From an uncultured Oscillospiraceae bacterium (lineage in GTDB: Bacteria > Bacillota > Clostridia > Oscillospirales > Oscillospiraceae), in NCBI GenBank assembly GCA_900756715.1, contig CAAELC010000023.1, positions 1 through 8,628 of the forward strand: 8,628 nt of DNA, in the 5' to 3' direction. The notes below the pieces were generated by a model. That model did no database searches. It was not told where the DNA came from and saw nothing but the letters and a program-made list of their open reading frames with translations. Numbering within the stretch: the first letter of the stretch is position 1; each line of letters starts with the position of its first letter. Made by a program: the position numbers and the translations under genes. Positions 6,217-8,628 of the stretch are shown here, one piece after another.

Positions 6217-6964
6217 GAAAATCCAGCTCCTTCCAAATAACCTGAAAATACCGGTGAAAAGCATCCGTGTCCCGCCGCTGCAGGGGCGTCAGGCCGGAGA
6301 GCTCTCCCAGCGCATGCTCGGACCGTACCACCGCCGGACGGCGGCTGAGCACCACCACCCGGTCTGACAGGCTGATGGCCTCGGAAATGTCGTGGGTCAC
6401 CAGCAGAGCGGTTTTTCTCTCCTGCCGGATGATGCGCCCGATGTCTGAGGACACCGCCAGACGGGTTTGAAAGTCCAGCGCCGAAAACGGTTCATCCAGC
6501 AGAAGAATCCGGGGATCGGTGGCCATCGTGCGGATCAGAGCGCAGCGCTGGCGCATACCGCCGGAAAGCTGCCCCGGCTTTTTCCGGGCAAACTCCGCCA
6601 GACCATAGCGCCGCAGCAGATCGTCTGCATAGGCGATGCCTTTTTCATCCCGGCGGCCCTGCACCGTCAGGCCCAGCAGCACATTTTCCCGGATGGTACG
6701 CCAGGGAAACAGCTGGTCGCGCTGAGGCATGAACCCCACCCGGTGGCTGGGCCCCGTGACGGGCTGGCCGTCCACCAGCACCTGCCCGGCGGACAGCCGC
6801 TCCAGCCCGGCAATCACGGACAGCAGCGTGGATTTCCCACAGCCGGAGGGGCCGACCACGCTGCAAAACTCCCCTTCGGCAATGTCCATGGTAATATCGT
6901 GCAGCGCCTCCACCTCTCCATCCGGGGCCTGATAGACAAAGGCGGCGTTTTGCAGATGGATCAT
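6209..6964 (-). CDS. ABC importer ATP-binding protein (NitT/TauT, SsuB-like)
   Basis: This 251-residue nucleotide-binding subunit powers the importer. All motifs are intact: Walker A GPSGCGKST (38-46), Q-loop Gln81 in MPQRDQLFPW, signature LSGGMRQR (133-140), Walker B ILLLDEP with Glu158 (153-159), D-loop SALD (161-164), and the switch His191 in LLVTHD. The Q-loop context FMPQRDQLFPWRT is typical of SsuB/TauB-type ATPases. The ATG at 6964 has AAGGAGG eight bases upstream. It is the first gene of a three-gene operon with overlapping reading frames (ATPase, permease, receptor), an order that makes subunits in close step. It diverges from a TauE/SafE permease across 149 bp; a 16 bp palindrome lies just upstream of the ribosome site. 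The substrate is undetermined. Confidence 0.93.
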   Translation of the reverse strand: MIHLQNAAFVYQAPDGEVEALHDITMDIAEGEFCSVVGPSGCGKSTLLSVIAGLERLSAGQVLVDGQPVTGPSHRVGFMPQRDQLFPWRTIRENVLLGLTVQGRRDEKGIAYADDLLRRYGLAEFARKKPGQLSGGMRQRCALIRTMATDPRILLLDEPFSALDFQTRLAVSSDIGRIIRQERKTALLVTHDISEAISLSDRVVVLSRRPAVVRSEHALGELSGLTPLQRRDTDAFHRYFQVIWKELDFHE

Positions 6965-6983
6965 TGTATTTGCCTCCTTGTGT

Positions 6984-6999
6984 GAGAGATAGGTCTCTC
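6984..6999. repeat. 16 bp palindrome upstream of the importer operon: candidate operator
   Basis: GAGAGA-TAGG-TCTCTC is a perfect 6-bp inverted repeat with a four-base centre. It lies between the ATPase ribosome site and a possible -10 box (TACAAT on the minus strand), near where transcription would start. This fits an operator that blocks the importer promoter, or a short 5' hairpin. The symmetry is seen; the function is inferred. Confidence 0.3.
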
Positions 7000-7005
7000 T
7001 GGGTT

Positions 7006-7011
7006 ATTGTA
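7006..7011 (-). promoter_or_regulatory. Possible -10 box for the ABC importer operon
   Basis: TACAAT on the minus strand matches the -10 consensus at five of six positions and would start transcription near 7000. No good -35 box is found 16-18 bp upstream, and there is no TG extension. If real, the promoter is weak or needs an activator. Confidence 0.3.
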
Positions 7012-7050
7012 TGTGGCGGGGACGCAGCTGGTGCGGCAGAAAGAGAAGGC

Positions 7051-7079
7051 TTGTACATCCGGGGCGGAGATGGTATACT
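7051..7079 (+). promoter_or_regulatory. Extended -10 promoter for the TauE/SafE permease
   Basis: TTGTAC (7051-7056) and TATACT (7074-7079) are separated by 17 bp, and TGG before the -10 makes an extended -10. Transcription would start near 7086, leaving a leader of about 28 bases that contains GGGAGG at 7101-7106. Confidence 0.6.
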
Positions 7080-7113
7080 TGGGGGTACTTCGGACTTTTT
7101 GGGAGGCGCGGCG

Positions 7114-7878
7114 GTGAAGGCAACTTTTCTGACATATCTGATCGCCTGCCCCATGGCCATGCTGGCGGGCTTTGTGGATGCCGTGGCAGGCGGGGGCGGG
7201 CTGATTTCCCTGCCGGGGTATATGCTGGCGGGGCTTCCGGTGCATTTTGCCATCGGAACCAACAAGCTCAGCTCCGCCATGGGCACGGCAGTTGCCACGT
7301 GGCGGTATGCCGCGGCGGGTATGGTACCGTGGAAGCAGGCAGGGGGATGCGTGGCCGGGGCGCTGGCCGGGTCTGCGTTGGGGGCGAAGATAGCTCTGCT
7401 GCTGCCGGCAGACCGGTTCCAGCTGATGATGCTGGTTATTTTGCCGCTGACCGCCCTGTATCTGATGCGCCACCGGGATATAGCGGAGGAAGAAACACCC
7501 TATCCCTACGGGAAGACCGCGTGCCTTGCACTGGGAATTGCCTTTTTTGTGGGAATTTATGACGGGTTCTACGGGCCGGGCGCCGGAACCTTTCTGATTC
7601 TGCTGCTGACCGCCGTGGCCCACATGCCGCTTTCAGATGCCAACGGCACGGCCAAGGTCATCAATCTGGCTACCGGTGTGGCCGCACTGACGGTATATCT
7701 GACGGGCGGCAAGGTGCTGCCCGTGCTCGGCCTGACGGCAGGGGGGTTCAGCATCGCCGGAAACTGGCTGGGTACCCGCTATTTCCGCCGGGGCGGGGCC
7801 AAAAGCGTGCGGCCCATTATGCTGCTGGTGCTGGGCGTCTTTTTTGTGAAGGTGGTCTGGGAGCTGGTGACAAAATAA
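7114..7878 (+). CDS. TauE/SafE family membrane permease (putative sulfite/organosulfur or anion exporter)
   Basis: This 254-residue protein is hydrophobic throughout, with about eight membrane segments. It shows the two-fold internal repeat of the TauE/SafE family: GFVDAVAGGGGLISLP (19-34) in the first half matches GIYDGFYGPGAGTFLI (147-162) in the second, and GTNKLSSAMGT (48-58) matches NGTAKVINLATG (177-188). A short polar loop at 119-133 separates the halves. Family members have been tied to export of sulfite, sulfoacetate or related anions, but many have unknown substrates. The GTG at 7114 is chosen because GGGAGG lies seven bases upstream and because it places the first helix at the N-terminus; the frame is open upstream but carries no family sequence and would begin before the promoter. 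It diverges from a NitT/TauT-type importer, which may or may not share its substrate. Confidence 0.88.
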   Translation: MKATFLTYLIACPMAMLAGFVDAVAGGGGLISLPGYMLAGLPVHFAIGTNKLSSAMGTAVATWRYAAAGMVPWKQAGGCVAGALAGSALGAKIALLLPADRFQLMMLVILPLTALYLMRHRDIAEEETPYPYGKTACLALGIAFFVGIYDGFYGPGAGTFLILLLTAVAHMPLSDANGTAKVINLATGVAALTVYLTGGKVLPVLGLTAGGFSIAGNWLGTRYFRRGGAKSVRPIMLLVLGVFFVKVVWELVTK

Positions 7879-7898
7879 CAGAGGATGCGCAGACGAAG

Positions 7899-7940
7899 AA
7901 AAGCCATCCGCATGGATTATTTCCATGCGGATGGCTTTTT
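7899..7940. terminator. Bidirectional intrinsic terminator after the TauE/SafE permease
   Basis: The arms 7899-7916 and 7922-7939 form an 18-bp perfect stem around a five-base loop (TTATT), with a T-run to 7940 on the plus strand. The A-run at the left foot gives a TTTT tract on the minus strand, so the hairpin could also stop the convergent methyltransferase gene ending at 8012. The AT-rich stretch 7941-8011 after it holds no gene. Confidence 0.88.
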
Positions 7941-8011
7941 GAGTGTAACGGCGGCGCGGAAGATGAATACGAATTGGAGTATTGGATTTAAAAAATACAA
8001 ACAGCAATCTA

Positions 8012-8628
8012 TTACACCACCTGAAACAGGAAAAACTTCAGGTAGTCTGTTTCCTCCACGCCCCACAAAATGGGGTGGTCGCAGCACTGCTGGCGCTGTT
8101 CAATCTGGCGCAGCTGAACCCCTGCGTCGTGGGCGGCAGAGCGCAGCATGGCCATGAAACGCTCGGTGGAGGCAAAGTGGCTGCAGGAGCAGGTGGCCAG
8201 ATACCCGCCCCGGGGCAGCAGCTTCATGGCGCGGTAGTTGATCTCCTTGTAGCCGGACATGGCACTGTCGATGGTTTTGCGGCTTTTGGTGAAGGCGGGG
8301 GGATCAAGGATGATGAAATCGTAATCGTGGGGCTGCTTTTCCAGCTGGGGCAGCAGGTCAAACACATTGGCGGTGAGAAAATCCATACGGTCTTCCAGAC
8401 CGTTGCGGCGGGCGTTTTCCGCGGCACAGTCCACGGCAAACTGGGACACATCCACGGCGGTGACATGGGCAGCTCCGCCCATGGCGGCATTGAGGGCAAA
8501 GGAGCCGGTGTGGGTGAAGCAATCCAGCACCCGGCGGCCCCGGGCCAGCCGGGCCACCGCCAGACGGTTATATTTCTGATCGAGGAAGAAACCGGTTTTC
8601 TGCCCCTGCATGAAATCCACCTGATAGC
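8012..8628 (-). CDS. RlmI-like 23S rRNA (cytosine-C5) methyltransferase, 5' end cut by window edge
   Basis: The 204 C-terminal residues of a class I SAM-dependent methyltransferase of the RlmI/YccW family (COG1092) are present. The frame stays open to the window edge, and the visible start, YQVDFMQGQKTGFFLDQ, is the family's pre-catalytic segment, so the N-terminal PUA RNA-binding domain should lie beyond 8628. SAM motif I is VLDCFTHTGSFALNA, followed by acidic VTAVDVS and NARRNGL. Motif IV is FIILDPPAFTKS, and TCSCSHF carries the Cys expected for C5-cytosine chemistry (motif VI). The C-terminus (DHPILWGVEETDYLKFFLF) is also typical. The E. coli relative makes m5C1962 in 23S rRNA; the same role here is inference from family. 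The codon listed as a possible GTG start near 8620 is internal. Likely a free-standing housekeeping gene. Confidence 0.88.
   Translation of the reverse strand, partial: YQVDFMQGQKTGFFLDQKYNRLAVARLARGRRVLDCFTHTGSFALNAAMGGAAHVTAVDVSQFAVDCAAENARRNGLEDRMDFLTANVFDLLPQLEKQPHDYDFIILDPPAFTKSRKTIDSAMSGYKEINYRAMKLLPRGGYLATCSCSHFASTERFMAMLRSAAHDAGVQLRQIEQRQQCCDHPILWGVEETDYLKFFLFQVV

Noticed and set aside
6209..6264. In-frame ATG at 6264 as a longer start for the permease
   Set aside because: It lies inside the ATPase gene without a ribosome site; the ATG at 6216 has AAGGAG at good spacing.
6965..7113. Possible TPP riboswitch before the importer, which would point to thiamine-precursor uptake
   Set aside because: The conserved TPP aptamer segments (such as CTGAGA and the second pyrophosphate-sensing stretch) are absent and the leader is too short.
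7070..7117. A 15-codon open frame (MVYLGVLRTFWEARR) whose stop overlaps the TauE/SafE GTG start, resembling a coupled leader peptide
   Set aside because: Its ATG lies in the promoter's extended -10 element, upstream of the predicted transcription start, so it would not be on the transcript.
7885..8157. A 90-codon plus-strand frame spanning the terminator hairpin and the methyltransferase 3' end
   Set aside because: It consists of hairpin sequence and antisense of a well-recognised gene, with no ribosome site or domain.

Overview
The window looks like chromosomal DNA from a GC-rich Clostridia member of the gut Oscillospiraceae/Ruminococcaceae type. This is inferred from the G+C-rich composition, strong AGGAGG-type ribosome binding sites, short lipoprotein signal peptides and the gene types present. 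No gene pins down the genus. Nine protein genes are supported, and the two at the window edges are cut. I see no rRNA, tRNA, CRISPR array, insertion sequence or phage gene.

Left block (1-2172, minus strand): a three-gene operon is read leftwards. It starts with a lipoprotein carrying an intact transglutaminase-type Cys-His-Asp triad. Next is a type II secretion/type IV pilus inner-membrane platform protein (GspF/PilC/ComGB family). Last is a short signal-peptide-bearing start that runs off the left edge. This is the front of a pilus- or pseudopilus-like operon whose ATPase and pilin genes, if present, lie outside the window. Divergent region 2173-2555: one promoter faces each way (a perfect TATAAT for the left operon, an extended -10 for the right), with two near-identical partly palindromic 14-15 bp boxes 22 bp apart between them.

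Middle block (2556-4314, plus strand): a two-gene operon has a YhcH/EbgC-family protein (sugar anomerase-like cupin) followed closely by an imidazolonepropionase-like metal-dependent amidohydrolase. It ends at a strong hairpin (4344-4383). That hairpin also serves the convergent minus-strand operon at 4409-6964, a tightly overlapping NitT/TauT-type ABC importer with the order ATPase, permease, substrate-binding lipoprotein.

Right block: a TauE/SafE-family membrane permease (7114-7878, plus) diverges from the importer operon across a 149 bp region that has a clear promoter for the permease and a 16 bp palindrome on the importer side. An 18-bp perfect hairpin (7899-7940) separates it from the convergent, 5'-truncated RlmI-type 23S rRNA methyltransferase (8012-8628, minus).

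The layout is compact and regular: operons are separated either by divergent promoter regions or by shared bidirectional terminators. Nothing here shows a clearly new defence or mobile system. The parts most worth a second look are the transglutaminase-led pilus-type operon, the YhcH-amidohydrolase pair, and the importer/TauE divergent pair of unknown substrate.
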